A stretch of 64,000 bases of DNA from Halodurantibacterium daqingensis (GCF_042666235.1 NZ_JBHTFQ010000008.1:62001-126000), one strand, 5' to 3'. Positions 33,493 to 42,796 are shown, numbered from the stretch's first letter. The notes: generated by a model not told the origin, from the sequence alone. Translations and numbers: made by a program.

Positions 33493-34955
33493 GGGGCGAA
33501 ATCCTTGGCTGTCAGAGGGCCGCGCGGCAGGTCGGGTGCGGAAAGGATCTGGCAATGTTCCGCCAGCAGGCCCGCGCCGCTGACCGCGACAATGCCGTCG
33601 GCCATCAGGGGGGGTGCTGCCGGTCCGGGCTGGAATCCGGCGGTGATATCGCGGAGCGCGAGGCCCGTCACCGGCGCCTCGGGCAGGCCCAGACAGGCGG
33701 CAAAGGCCAGGCGGATGCGCCGCGCCTCGATCCGTTCCAGCGTGACGGCATCGATCCGGGGCGTCAGGGGCCCGACGGGCTGGGGGCTGCGCGACTGGAC
33801 GGCGGCGGAATGGCCGTCATGGTCGCAGTGATAATGGGCGTTGATCGCCAGCACCGTGTCCACGCCATCAAGGCTGCAATCGCGCATCGCGATCCGGGCG
33901 ACGGTGCCGCCGCGCCCGCGCCGCGTCTTGATGCGCAGGCCGCGATCGGTGTCGATCATCTCGCACTGGCTCACCTCCACATCCGTGATATCGCCCGACA
34001 TCTCGGATCCGATGACGACGCCGCCATGGCCCCGTTCCATCCGGCAATGGCGGATGCGGATGTCGCGGGTCGGCGCCAGATGGCCGCCATCCCCCCCATC
34101 GCTGCGCTTGCCGGCCTTGATCGCGATGCAGTCGTCCCCGGTGGTAAAGCGGACCCCGTCGATCCGCACCCGCTGGCAGCTTTCGGGGTTCAGCCCGTCG
34201 GTATTGGGGCTGTCGGGCGGGTTTTCCACGGTCACGGCGGCAAAGGTCAGATCGCGGCAGCGCCAGGGATGGATCGTCCAGCTGGGTGAATTGGCGACGG
34301 TGGGGCCAAGGACCGTGACATTCGTGCAGCCGATCAGGTGCAGAAGCCGGGCGCGGCGGGCGCCGTTCCGGGTTTCCTTTGGCCAGGTCCACCAGTCGCC
34401 CCGGCTGCCGCCGCCGTCGATGCGGCCGGGGCCGGAGATTGTGATGTGGCTTGCATCGATTGCCGTCAGGAGGGCGCGATGGCAGGCATCGGGCAGCCCC
34501 TCCCACGTGCCGCCCTGATCGGCAGGCAGGATCGGCCAGTCGGCGCGGTCCGCCGGGGCGGCAAGTTCCGCGCCCGGGGCGAGATAAAGGTGCCGCCCGG
34601 ACGGGATCAGCAGCGGCGCGACCTGCCAGCGCCCGGCGGGGACGATCAGGCTGCCGCCGGGGGGCAGCGCATCGAGCGCCGCCTGCGCCCGGTCCGCGTC
34701 GGTCAGGACGGCCGCTCCGGCACAGGGCAGGGTTTCCACCGTGAGGGGGGCAAAGCCCTCGATCTCGATTGTGACGCGGGTGCCGGGCGCCAGGTCATGG
34801 AATGCGGTGACGGCGCGGTCCGTCTCACCCTGCCGGCCAAGACCCGCGCCGGTCAGCCGCCAGCCGAGGCGGCGCGGCAGATGGTAAAGACTGCCCGGCA
34901 CCGCAAGACGCAGCGCGACCGAGCGCGGCGCCCGCGCCACGATGTCCAGTTCCAT
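33486..34955 (-). CDS. GH28 polygalacturonase-family glycoside hydrolase
   Basis: A 489-residue right-handed beta-helix enzyme. All four GH28 signatures are visible: NTDGLN, TGDDCIAIKAG (two catalytic Asp), GHGGVVIGSEMSG and RGLRIKTRRG. AGGAG precedes the ATG. There is no secretion signal at the N-terminus (MELDIVARAPRSVALRL), so it probably acts as a cytosolic exo-enzyme trimming imported oligogalacturonides. It sits between the ABC-importer genes and GH105. Confidence 0.92.
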   Translation of the reverse strand: MELDIVARAPRSVALRLAVPGSLYHLPRRLGWRLTGAGLGRQGETDRAVTAFHDLAPGTRVTIEIEGFAPLTVETLPCAGAAVLTDADRAQAALDALPPGGSLIVPAGRWQVAPLLIPSGRHLYLAPGAELAAPADRADWPILPADQGGTWEGLPDACHRALLTAIDASHITISGPGRIDGGGSRGDWWTWPKETRNGARRARLLHLIGCTNVTVLGPTVANSPSWTIHPWRCRDLTFAAVTVENPPDSPNTDGLNPESCQRVRIDGVRFTTGDDCIAIKAGKRSDGGDGGHLAPTRDIRIRHCRMERGHGGVVIGSEMSGDITDVEVSQCEMIDTDRGLRIKTRRGRGGTVARIAMRDCSLDGVDTVLAINAHYHCDHDGHSAAVQSRSPQPVGPLTPRIDAVTLERIEARRIRLAFAACLGLPEAPVTGLALRDITAGFQPGPAAPPLMADGIVAVSGAGLLAEHCQILSAPDLPRGPLTAKDFAPC

Positions 34956-34980
34956 GGAACGCTCCTGATCCCTTTGGTGG

Positions 34981-35003
34981 CCGGCGGCAGGGGGCGCCGC
35001 CGG
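34981..35003 (-). other. Hairpin between binding-protein and GH28 genes
   Basis: CCGGCGGC (34981-34988) pairs with GCCGCCGG (34996-35003). It lies just after the ABC binding-protein gene (minus strand) and lacks a T-run. A message-stabilising or read-through-limiting stem is likely. Confidence 0.45.
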
Positions 35004-35043
35004 GTCTTTCAGGCCCGCGCGACCGGGGCCGCGCGGATCCGTT

Positions 35044-36282
35044 TCAACGGAAACTGCGGATGGCGCGGTTGATCTCGTGCACGATCTCGCCCGCGGCCTC
35101 GTCCGGGCCGATCTGGCCATAGGCCACCGCTTCCAGATAGTCCGCAAAGACCTCGCGCACCTTGGGGTGTTCGTTCAGCGGCGAGGGCGTGGGGCCGTTC
35201 CCGGCCAGCACCATGTCATGGGCCGCCTGCACGTTCGGGTCGATCCCGCCTTCGGCGGCAAGACGCTCGACGGCGATGCCGCTGGCGGGGATGCCACGCG
35301 AATCCCGCAGGATGTCGATCGCCTCGGGGTCGTTCAGCAGGCAGTCGATGATCTGGGCCGCGGCCTCGGGGCTGCGCGAGTTGCGGGAAATCGCGAACAG
35401 CATCGAGGGCTTGCGATAGGTGCCGTCATTCACCGCATCCGCGACCTGCAGCATCGGCACCGGCACCAGTTCCTGGTCCCCCAGCGGGTCGGCATATTTC
35501 GCATAGGCCGAATCCCATTCATAGGTGCCGGCGATCCGGCCCTCGGCCCAGGGGCGCATCTCGAAAAGCTCGATATTCCCCTCGCCCGCGACCTGCTGCC
35601 AGCTGCGGATCACCCCCTCTTCCACCAGCGAGAGGTAAAAGCGGATGCCCTCGGCCAGTTCCTCGGGCGTCCAGGCGACGGTGGTGGTTTCAGGATCGAT
35701 CAGATCCTTGCCGGTGCGCTGGGTGACGGTGGTCGAGACAAGGAAGATCGCGTTCAGCCCCTGCGCCTCGAACGGCATCACACCCTCGCCCAGGCGTCCG
35801 GCGGCCGCGCGCACCTCGTTCCAGTTGGTGGGCAGGGGCACACCGGCGGCGTCAAAGACCGTCTTGTTGAAGAAATAGACCCGCCCCGTTTCCGCCACCG
35901 GCAGGCCGTTCAGCACGCCGTTGATCTCCCCTCCCGCAAGCTGTTCGTCGGTGAACTGCGAAAGGTCGATGATGTGGTCATAGTCGCGCAGATCGGCAAA
36001 GCCCGTCCCGTCGCGGGAAAAGAGCGGGAGCCAGGGCCAGTTGATCTGCATGATGTCCGCCTCGGTCCGCCCGGCGATCTGGGTGGTGATGCGTTCCTGA
36101 TGGCCGGACCAGCCGGTGAACTCGGCCGCGATCTGGTGGCCGTGCTTTTCGCCGCAGATGGCCAGCGCCTGCTGGGTCTGGGCGTGGCGGGCGTCGCCGC
36201 CCCACCAGGACATGCGAAGGCTGTCGGCCTGGGCGGCGCTTGCGGCCAGGCCCGCGATGATCGTCGTGGTCAGCAGTCTCAT
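35044..36282 (-). CDS. Carbohydrate ABC transporter substrate-binding protein
   Basis: A 412-residue family-1 extracellular solute-binding protein. Signal peptide MRLLTTTIIAGLAASAAQA (1-19), then DSLRMSWWGGDARH. It contains the SBP_bac_1 pattern (RVYFFNKTVFDAAGVPLPTNWNE, about residues 133-155). GGAGGGAG precedes the ATG. It should bind oligogalacturonides, judged from the adjoining GH28 and GH105 genes. Confidence 0.9.
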   Translation of the reverse strand: MRLLTTTIIAGLAASAAQADSLRMSWWGGDARHAQTQQALAICGEKHGHQIAAEFTGWSGHQERITTQIAGRTEADIMQINWPWLPLFSRDGTGFADLRDYDHIIDLSQFTDEQLAGGEINGVLNGLPVAETGRVYFFNKTVFDAAGVPLPTNWNEVRAAAGRLGEGVMPFEAQGLNAIFLVSTTVTQRTGKDLIDPETTTVAWTPEELAEGIRFYLSLVEEGVIRSWQQVAGEGNIELFEMRPWAEGRIAGTYEWDSAYAKYADPLGDQELVPVPMLQVADAVNDGTYRKPSMLFAISRNSRSPEAAAQIIDCLLNDPEAIDILRDSRGIPASGIAVERLAAEGGIDPNVQAAHDMVLAGNGPTPSPLNEHPKVREVFADYLEAVAYGQIGPDEAAGEIVHEINRAIRSFR

Positions 36283-36303
36283 TGGTTTTCTCCCTCCCTT
36301 TGT

Positions 36304-37415
36304 TCAGTGCGTGACGGGAAGCGAGACATTCTCGCCCAGCCCGTCAAAGACATGCGCCATGCCCGGTTCGGCGGTCAGCGTGACCTCGGCGCCGCGGTCA
36401 AGCGTCGCGTATTCGGCCGCCGGCAGCACCGCGACCAGCCGCGCGCCGCTGGCCTCCAGATGCAGGACGACCTCATGGCCCATGAACTCGGCCCCCGTGA
36501 CGCGCGCCCGCAGCCCCGGCCCCGCGTTCAGCCGCAGATGCTGCGGGCGGATGCCCAGCGTCGCGGTGCCGGTCCAGCCGCGCAGGCGGGCCATCAGCTC
36601 ATCCGGCAGCGGCAGGGCCTGGTCGCCGATGCGGAACGCAGCGCCGTCCAGCCGCCCCTCGATCAGGTTCATTTCCGGGCTGCCGATGAAGCCCGCGACA
36701 AAGGCATTGGCGGGCCGGTCATAAAGCGTCTTGGGATCAGCCACCTGCATGATACGCCCGTCCTTCATCACGCAGATCCGGTCACCCATGGTCATCGCCT
36801 CGGTCTGGTCATGCGTGACGTAGATCACGGTCGAGGACATCCCCGCCTCCTTGAGCCGCCGGTGCAGGCCGGTGATCCGCACCCGCATCGAGGCGCGCAG
36901 CTTGGCATCGAGGTTCGAGAGCGGTTCATCGAACAGGAACACATCCGGCTGCTTGATCAGCGCCCGCCCCAGCGCCACCCGCTGCGCCTGCCCGCCCGAA
37001 AGCTGTTTCGGCAACCGGTCGAGCAGCGGCTCGATTTCCAGGATGCGCGCGACCTCTTCGGTGCGGCGCTTGATTTCCGCCTTCGGTGCCCGTTGCAGCC
37101 GCAGCCCGAACGAAAGGTTAACGAAAGGTTCTTGCGCACGTTCATATGTGGGTAAAGCGCATAGTTCTGGAACACCATCGCAATGCCGCGCTGGCCGGGC
37201 TGGAGCCGGTTCACGACCTTTTCGCCGATCCGCACCTCGCCGCCGGAAATGCTTTCGAGCCCCGCGATCATCCGCAGCGTGGTCGATTTCGCGCAGCCCG
37301 AAGGGCCGACAAGCACCATGAACTCGCCATCCGCGACATCGAGGTTGATGCCATGCACCGCCTTGAAGGCATTGGCATAGGTCTTTTCCAGATTCCTGAT
37401 CTCAAGTCGGGCCAT
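36304..37415 (-). pseudogene. Sugar ABC transporter ATPase (UgpC/MsmX type), frameshifted
   Basis: The start (ATG 37415, AAGGATAACCG upstream) encodes a normal N-terminus with Walker A GPSGCAKST and Q-loop MVFQNYALYPHM, up to VRKNLS. There an 11-bp tandem duplication (37109-37130) shifts the frame. The rest continues in another frame: LPKQLSGGQAQRVALGRAL, Walker B FLFDEPLSNLD, VTHDQTEAM and the C-terminal OB domain to 36304. Removing one copy restores a continuous protein of about 370 codons through KNLSFGLRLQRAP. The importer therefore probably lacks its own ATPase unless another one substitutes. Confidence 0.88.
37109..37130. repeat. 11-bp tandem duplication disrupting the ATPase gene
   Basis: AACGAAAGGTT at 37109-37119 is repeated exactly at 37120-37130. 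Because 11 is not a multiple of three it breaks the reading frame of the ABC ATPase. Confidence 0.92.
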
Positions 37416-37418
37416 CGG

Positions 37419-38318
37419 TTATCCTTTCACCCCACCGGCAGAGATGCCTTCGATGAAGTATTTCTGAGCCATGAAGAACACGATCAGCGCGGGCAGCAGT
37501 GCCAGCACCGACATCGCGAGGATGCGGTTCCAGTCGAACGCCTCGGTCGTATCGATCGAGAGCTTGAGCGCGAGGCTGACGGGGAATTTCTCGACCGAGG
37601 ACAGGTAGATCAGCGGCCCGAGGAAATCGTTCATCGTCCACATGAACTGAAACAGCGCGACCGAGATCAGCGCCGGCAGCAGCATCGGCACGACGATGTA
37701 AAGCAGCGTCTGCAGGCTGTTCGCACCATCGACGCGGGCGGCTTCCTCCATGTCCCGGGGGATCGCGCGCAGGAACTGCACCAGCATGAAGACAAAGAAC
37801 GCATCGCCCGCAAAGGCCGACGGCACCCAGAGCGGCAGGTAGGTGTCAAGCCAGCCCAGATCGCGGAAAAGGATGTACTGGGGGATGCGCGTGACGACGT
37901 TCGGCAGCAAGAGCGTCGCGATCAGGCTGGCGAAAAAGAGCTTCTTGAACGGAAACTCGAACCGGGCAAAGCCATAGGCGACCAGCGCGCAGGAGATGGC
38001 CGTGAACACCGTCTTGGGCAGGATGATGAGGAACGTGTTCCAGAAGAACCGCCCGAAGGTATAGGGCGTCGAGGTCTGCCAGCCTTTGCGGTAGCCATCG
38101 AGCGTCGGCTCGGACGGGATGAAGCCGATGCCGCTGAAGATCTCAGAATTGGTCTTGAAGGATGCCCCGATCAGCCAGATCAGCGGATAGAGCATCACGA
38201 ACCCCACCGCGATCAGCAGCGTATAGCGGATCGTGGCCGACAGGCGGACCGCGCGGCGATCCTCGGGCGTCAGGGCGGTGATGGTGGGAATGGTGGCGGG
38301 TTCGGCAAGATCGGTCAT
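37419..38318 (-). CDS. Carbohydrate ABC transporter permease (MalG/UgpE type)
   Basis: A 299-residue, six-helix permease. The ATPase-docking EAA loop reads EEAARVDGANSLQTLLYIVVPML (about residues 192-214). AGGAGCTGAGAC precedes the ATG. It pairs with the next permease to carry sugar from the binding protein across the membrane, and ends 3 bases before the ATPase gene. Confidence 0.92.
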   Translation of the reverse strand: MTDLAEPATIPTITALTPEDRRAVRLSATIRYTLLIAVGFVMLYPLIWLIGASFKTNSEIFSGIGFIPSEPTLDGYRKGWQTSTPYTFGRFFWNTFLIILPKTVFTAISCALVAYGFARFEFPFKKLFFASLIATLLLPNVVTRIPQYILFRDLGWLDTYLPLWVPSAFAGDAFFVFMLVQFLRAIPRDMEEAARVDGANSLQTLLYIVVPMLLPALISVALFQFMWTMNDFLGPLIYLSSVEKFPVSLALKLSIDTTEAFDWNRILAMSVLALLPALIVFFMAQKYFIEGISAGGVKG

Positions 38319-38321
38319 GTC

Positions 38322-39197
38322 TCAGCTCCTCTTGTCGCCGGCGTAATAGACCCACTTTTTCGAGGACCAGAACGCGACCAGCGTCAGCGCCATGATGATG
38401 AGGAACAGCACCCAGGCGATGGCCGAGGCATAGCCCATGTTGAAGTTCCTGAACGCCTCGTCATAGATGTAGAGCGGCAGCAGATAGGTGGATTTGAGCG
38501 GCCCGCCCCCGGTGATGACGTAAGGCCCGTTGAACTCCTGAAAGGCCTGGACCATCTGCATGATGAGGTTGAAGAAGATCACCGGCGTGATCAGCGGCAG
38601 CGTGATGTGGAAAAAGCTGTGCCAGCGCCCCGCCCCGTCGATCGCCGCGGCCTCGTAGAGCGATTTGTCCACCGCCTGCAGCGCCGCAAGGAAGATCACC
38701 ATGGCTGATCCGAACTGCCATGTCCGCAGCAGCGTGATGGTGAAAAGGGCGTTGACCGGATCGCCGAACCAGTTGACCGGCTCGAACCCGATCGTGGTCA
38801 GCACCATGTTCACCAGCCCCGCATCCGCGAAGATGTAGCGCCAGAGCACCGCCACCGCGATCGACCCGCCAAGAATCGAGGGCACGTAATAGGCGGTGCG
38901 GAAAAACCCGATCGCCCGCAGCCGGTAGTTCAGGATCACCGCGATGAAGAGCGCGAAGGCGAGCTTGATCGGCACCGTCAGAAAGACGTAAAGCAGCGTC
39001 ACCCGCAGCGAGCGCTGGAAGGTCCGGTCGCTCAGCAGGTCTCGGAAATTGTCCAGCCCCGACCAGACCGGGGCCGAGATCAGGTTGTAATCGGTAAAGC
39101 TGAGATACAGCGATCCGAGAAACGGAATCATCGTGAAGACCAAGAGGCCGATGATATAGGGGGACAGGTAGGCCAGGCCCAGAAAGCGGCTCTCCAT
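38322..39197 (-). CDS. Sugar ABC transporter permease (MalF/UgpA type)
   Basis: A permease of about 291 residues (from MESRFLGLAYLSPY). The EAA loop is LYEAAAIDGAGRWHSFFHITLPL (about residues 195-217). First gene of the importer operon. The start at ATG 39197 coincides with the stop (TAATG) of a 14-codon frame that begins after GGAGGAG at 39239, so translation may be coupled to a leader. Alternatively a one-base shift has detached the true N-terminus (DAAPNPPGFRGRGV is open in frame upstream). Confidence 0.85.
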   Translation of the reverse strand: MESRFLGLAYLSPYIIGLLVFTMIPFLGSLYLSFTDYNLISAPVWSGLDNFRDLLSDRTFQRSLRVTLLYVFLTVPIKLAFALFIAVILNYRLRAIGFFRTAYYVPSILGGSIAVAVLWRYIFADAGLVNMVLTTIGFEPVNWFGDPVNALFTITLLRTWQFGSAMVIFLAALQAVDKSLYEAAAIDGAGRWHSFFHITLPLITPVIFFNLIMQMVQAFQEFNGPYVITGGGPLKSTYLLPLYIYDEAFRNFNMGYASAIAWVLFLIIMALTLVAFWSSKKWVYYAGDKRS

Positions 39198-39349
39198 TAC
39201 CCCGCGCCCCCGGAACCCGGGCGGGTTTGGTGCAGCGTCATCAAATCGCTCCTCCTCGATTCGAATGGCGTTGTCCGCGACTTTGGTGCGGTGATGGGCT
39301 AGTATCCCGGTTATGGAGCCGGGATGAATTGACATTCGTGTAGAAAAAG
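39198..39349. promoter_or_regulatory. Divergent promoter region, ABC importer / AraC regulator
   Basis: This gap carries an inverted repeat TCCCGG (39305-39310) / CCGGGA (39319-39324) and a TTGACA at 39329-39334. It also holds the short leader frame on the minus strand with its GGAGGAG site. It is the expected binding region of the AraC protein. Confidence 0.45.
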
Positions 39350-40321
39350 ATGGACGATTCCGAATATCCTGAAACCATGCCTGCAACCAGTCCCGGCGTT
39401 CTGGCGGCGATCCCGCCCCGGGCGCTCGACCTGACGCTGACACGTTCCGCGATCCGGATGCAGCATTCGCACAGCTGGTCCATCGACAAGGTCAACACGG
39501 TCCATGACCTCGTGATCTGCCTCGGCGGGCAGGGCGACTATGTCCTTGGGGACGAACGGGTGCGGCTCTTGCCAGGGATGGCGATGATGATCCCGGCCGG
39601 GACGCGGTTTCAGGGGCGCAACCCCGATCCCGCGGTGACCTATACCGGCCTTGCCCAGCATTTCCGCCTGGACCTTTTCGGGCGGCACGATCTGCTGTCG
39701 CGGATGCGCTACCGGCGGATCGTGCGCCTGTCGCGCTGGCAGGTGGTGGGGCCGCTGGTGCGCCATTACCGCGCGACCGCGCCGGCGGGATCGGTGACGC
39801 TGGCCATGCACCATGCCTTCATGTTCCTGCTGACCGAGTTCATCGAGGATGCCTTCATCGCCTGGACCGAGCGGGACGACGCGGCGCTGAACGAACCCGG
39901 CGGACTTGCGGCCGCGATCACGCTGGCGGCGACGCGGATTGCCTCGGACCCGTTGCAGCGTGGCCTGTCGGAACGGGTGGTGGCGGCGGCGCCCTACAAC
40001 CCCGATTATTTCCGGCGCGAGTTCAGCCGCAGGCTTGGCGCCAGCCCCGCCCGTTTTCAGGAGGCGCGGCGGATGGAAATGGGGATGCAGTATCTGGAGG
40101 CGGGGCTGAGCGTCGCCGAGACCGCCCATCGCCTGGGCTTTCAGGACAGCTACTATTTCTCGCGGCTCTTCAAGCAACATATCGGCATCAGCCCGCGCGG
40201 CTGGCAGGAACAGCTGCGCCTGCGCCGCGACGGGCAATGGCCGCGTGGCGAAGAGGACGGGCAGGTGATCTACCCGCTCAAGCCCGGGGCGTCGAACGCC
40301 GGAATGGCCGGGGACGATTGA
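39350..40321 (+). CDS. AraC family transcriptional regulator
   Basis: A 323-residue regulator. An N-terminal cupin sensing domain (HSHSWSIDKVNTVHDLVICLGGQGDYVLG; LPGMAMMIPAGTRFQG) precedes the C-terminal double HTH (SERVVAAAPYNPDYFRREFSRRLGASPARF and VAETAHRLGFQDSYYFSRLFKQHIGISP). It is divergent from the ABC importer and probably activates it on pectic sugars. An in-frame ATG nine codons downstream is possible. Confidence 0.9.
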   Translation: MDDSEYPETMPATSPGVLAAIPPRALDLTLTRSAIRMQHSHSWSIDKVNTVHDLVICLGGQGDYVLGDERVRLLPGMAMMIPAGTRFQGRNPDPAVTYTGLAQHFRLDLFGRHDLLSRMRYRRIVRLSRWQVVGPLVRHYRATAPAGSVTLAMHHAFMFLLTEFIEDAFIAWTERDDAALNEPGGLAAAITLAATRIASDPLQRGLSERVVAAAPYNPDYFRREFSRRLGASPARFQEARRMEMGMQYLEAGLSVAETAHRLGFQDSYYFSRLFKQHIGISPRGWQEQLRLRRDGQWPRGEEDGQVIYPLKPGASNAGMAGDD

Positions 40322-40330
40322 CCCCCAGTC

Positions 40331-40433
40331 TGCCTTCTGCCTTCTGCCTTCTGCCTTCTGCCTTCTGCCTTCTGCCTTCTGCCTTCTGCCTTCTGCCTTC
40401 TGCCTTCTGCCTTCTGCCTTCTGCCTTCTGCCT
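40331..40433. repeat. Heptanucleotide microsatellite (TGCCTTC)n
   Basis: The 7-bp unit TGCCTTC is repeated in perfect tandem for at least 103 bases (14.7 copies) and then runs into a gap of N. It starts nine bases after the AraC stop. The true copy number is unknown because the assembly stops in it. Confidence 0.97.
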
Positions 40434-40530
40434 NNNNNNNNNNNNNNNNNNNNNNNNNNNNNNNNNNNNNNNNNNNNNNNNNNNNNNNNNNNNNNNNNNN
40501 NNNNNNNNNNNNNNNNNNNNNNNNNNNNNN
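40434..40530. other. Assembly gap (97 N)
   Basis: Unresolved bases directly following the heptamer array, so the repeat is likely the cause of the break and may be longer or followed by different sequence. Confidence 0.98.
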
Positions 40531-40629
40531 CCTTTGAGGTGCTGCCCTCCGCGGCAGCAGGTCAAGTCGTGCTGCCGGTCGACCGTCCCCGCCCGGGATG
40601 AGCCTGCAACTCCTGCTTTACTGATATGT

Positions 40630-40639
40630 TAGTATGCTA
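40630..40639 (+). promoter_or_regulatory. Candidate operator upstream of uxuA
   Basis: TAGTATGCTA lies inside the imperfect palindrome GATAT-N11-ATATC (40623-40643), 50-60 bases before uxuA. Nine of ten bases match the site at 51918-51927 between uxaC and the GntR gene. Together they are a candidate regulon motif. Confidence 0.5.
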
Positions 40640-40691
40640 TATCTCCCTCCCAGGTGGGGCGCGACCCCGTGGCCCCTTGGATGAGGCACAG

Positions 40692-41903
40692 ATGCGACAG
40701 ACATGGCGATGGTTCGGGCCGGCAGACCCGGTTTCGGTGGACACGATGCTTCAGGCAGGGGTGCAGGGCGTCGTCAGCGCGCTGCATCACGTTCCGACCG
40801 GCGCGGTCTGGACGCCCGAGGAAATCGCCCGCCGCCAGTCGGATATCGCGACGATGCGCGACGGCAGACCCTCGGGCCTGAAGTGGGAGGTGGTCGAAAG
40901 CCTGCCGGTCAGCGAGGCGATCAAGACCCAGACCGGCGACTGGCGCGAGCATGTCGCGGCTTGGAACCAATCGCTTCATCACCTGCACGCGGCCGGGCTG
41001 CGGGTGATCTGCTACAACTTCATGCCGGTGCTCGACTGGACGCGCACCGATCTGACCTGGGCGCGGCCCACCGGCGCCCGCTGCATGCGCTTTGACCTTG
41101 CCGATTTCGCGGCCTTCGACATCCATATCCTGGCCCGCCCCGGCGCCGCCGAAGATTTCCCCGAGGACCTGCGGGAAGAGGCGGCCCGCCGCTTTGCCGC
41201 GATGACCGACGCGGCGCGCGAGGCGCTGGCCGCCAATATCGTCTTCGGTCTGCCGGGCGCCGCCGAGCGGCTGACGACGGCCGATCTGCGCGACCTGCTC
41301 GCGACCTATGTGCCGGTGACGGATGCCGTGTTGCGGCGCAACTTCAACGACTTTCTGGAACAGGTGGCGCCCGTGGCGCAGGATCTGGGGATGCGGCTTT
41401 GCTGCCACCCGGATGACCCACCCTTCCCCCTGCTGGGCCTGCCGCGCATCATGTCGACCGAGGCGGATTATGCGGAACGTATGGCCGCCGTGGACCTGCC
41501 CGCGAACGGCATCACGCTCTGCTCCGGCTCGCTGGGGGCGCGGCATGACAACGACCTGCCGGGCATGATGCGCCGGCTGGGCGACCGGGTGCATTTCCTG
41601 CATCTGCGCAATGTGCGCCGCGACAGCGATACGATCCCGGCCTCGTTCTTCGAGGACGAACATCTGGGCGGGCAGACCGACATGGCCGCCCTGATCGCCA
41701 CGATCCTCGAGGAAGAGGCCCGGCGCAAGGCTGCGGGCCGCGATGACTGGCAGATCCCGATGCGCCCCGATCACGGGCAGGACATCCTTGACGATATCGG
41801 CCGGGGCGGGCAGCCGGGCTATCCGGCGATCGGGCGGCTCAAGGGGCTGGCAGAGTTGCGCGGGGTCGAGCTGGGCCTGCGCCACGCGGGTTTCGGCGCA
41901 TGA
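40692..41903 (+). CDS. uxuA: Mannonate dehydratase
   Basis: A 403-residue UxuA that dehydrates D-mannonate to 2-keto-3-deoxygluconate. Characteristic segments are MRQTWRWFGPADPV at the start, NFMPVLDWTRTDL, and the metal-site parts CCHPDDPPFPLLGLPRI, FLHLRNVRRD and MRPDHG. ATG 40692 follows GATGAGG; the in-frame upstream extension is not family-like. It overlaps kdgK by 4 nt. Confidence 0.95.
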   Translation: MRQTWRWFGPADPVSVDTMLQAGVQGVVSALHHVPTGAVWTPEEIARRQSDIATMRDGRPSGLKWEVVESLPVSEAIKTQTGDWREHVAAWNQSLHHLHAAGLRVICYNFMPVLDWTRTDLTWARPTGARCMRFDLADFAAFDIHILARPGAAEDFPEDLREEAARRFAAMTDAAREALAANIVFGLPGAAERLTTADLRDLLATYVPVTDAVLRRNFNDFLEQVAPVAQDLGMRLCCHPDDPPFPLLGLPRIMSTEADYAERMAAVDLPANGITLCSGSLGARHDNDLPGMMRRLGDRVHFLHLRNVRRDSDTIPASFFEDEHLGGQTDMAALIATILEEEARRKAAGRDDWQIPMRPDHGQDILDDIGRGGQPGYPAIGRLKGLAELRGVELGLRHAGFGA

Positions 41904-42796
41904 CCCGGATCCTCTGCATCGGCGAGGCGATGGTCGAGCTTTCGGCCGAGGGCGATCTCTGGCGGCTCGGAATCGCGGGGGATACGCTGAACACGGCCTG
42001 GTATCTGCGCCGCCTGCTGGGGCCGCTGCATCGCGTGGGCTATCTGTCGCGTGTGGGGACGGGCGAGTTTTCCCGGCATGCCCGCCGCTTCATGGAGGAG
42101 GCCGGGATCGACACCACCCATCTGGCCGAGGACCCCGCGCGCGAGATCGGCCTTTACGCGATCACCCTGACCGAGGGCGAACGCAGCTTCAGCTATTGGC
42201 GCGACACATCCGCCGCCAAGCGGCTGGCGGACGACCCCGGCCTGCTGGCCGCGGCGCTGGCCGATTGCGATCTGGCCTATCTGTCGGGGATCACGCTGGC
42301 GATCCTGCCGCAGGCGGGGCGCGAGGCGCTGCTTGCGGCGCTGGCGGCGGCGCAGGATGCGGGCTGCACCATCGTCTTTGACCCGAACCTGCGGCCCCGG
42401 CTCTGGCCCGGGACGGATGTGATGTGCTCCGAGATCATGCGCATGGCCGCCCTCGCCGATCTGGTCCTGCCGAGCTTTGACGATGAGGCGGTGCATTTCG
42501 GCGATGCCGACGCGGCGGCCACCATCGCGCGCTATCTGGGCGCGGGGGCGGGGCATGTCGTGGTCAAGAACGGCGGCGGCCCGGTGGCCTTTGGCGGGCG
42601 CGACGGGGATGGGGTGGTGGACGCCCTGCCCCGCGACCGACCGGTGGACAGCACGGCGGCGGGCGACAGTTTCAATGCGGGCTACATCGCGGCGCGGCTG
42701 GACGGCCAGGCCCCGGTCGATGCGATCCGCGCGGCACACAGTCTCAGCCGCCGGGTCATCGCCCATCGCGGGGCGCTGGTGCCGGACGCGGTCTGA
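41900..42796 (+). CDS. kdgK: 2-keto-3-deoxygluconate kinase (PfkB family)
   Basis: A 298-residue ribokinase-type sugar kinase. It has the N-terminal CIGEAMVELS and the catalytic motif DSTAAGDSFNAGYIAA (about residues 250-265) with the Asp base. It phosphorylates 2-keto-3-deoxygluconate to KDPG, the end point of both hexuronate routes here. It overlaps uxuA by 4 nt and ends 4 bases from the convergent uxaA stop. The aldolase that follows (KdgA) is not in the window. Confidence 0.92.
   Translation: MTRILCIGEAMVELSAEGDLWRLGIAGDTLNTAWYLRRLLGPLHRVGYLSRVGTGEFSRHARRFMEEAGIDTTHLAEDPAREIGLYAITLTEGERSFSYWRDTSAAKRLADDPGLLAAALADCDLAYLSGITLAILPQAGREALLAALAAAQDAGCTIVFDPNLRPRLWPGTDVMCSEIMRMAALADLVLPSFDDEAVHFGDADAAATIARYLGAGAGHVVVKNGGGPVAFGGRDGDGVVDALPRDRPVDSTAAGDSFNAGYIAARLDGQAPVDAIRAAHSLSRRVIAHRGALVPDAV

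Noticed and set aside
36304..37014. Short C-terminal frame as a separate ATPase gene
   Set aside because: It has no start signal and its sequence continues the upstream frame exactly once the 11-bp duplicate is removed.
40331..40433. Heptamer array as a CRISPR
   Set aside because: Units are 7 bp in direct contact with no spacers and no cas genes nearby.
40237..40632. Open frame through the heptamer array and the gap
   Set aside because: The protein would be a repeat of LPSAFC units plus unknown bases; the array is a microsatellite and has no coding signal.
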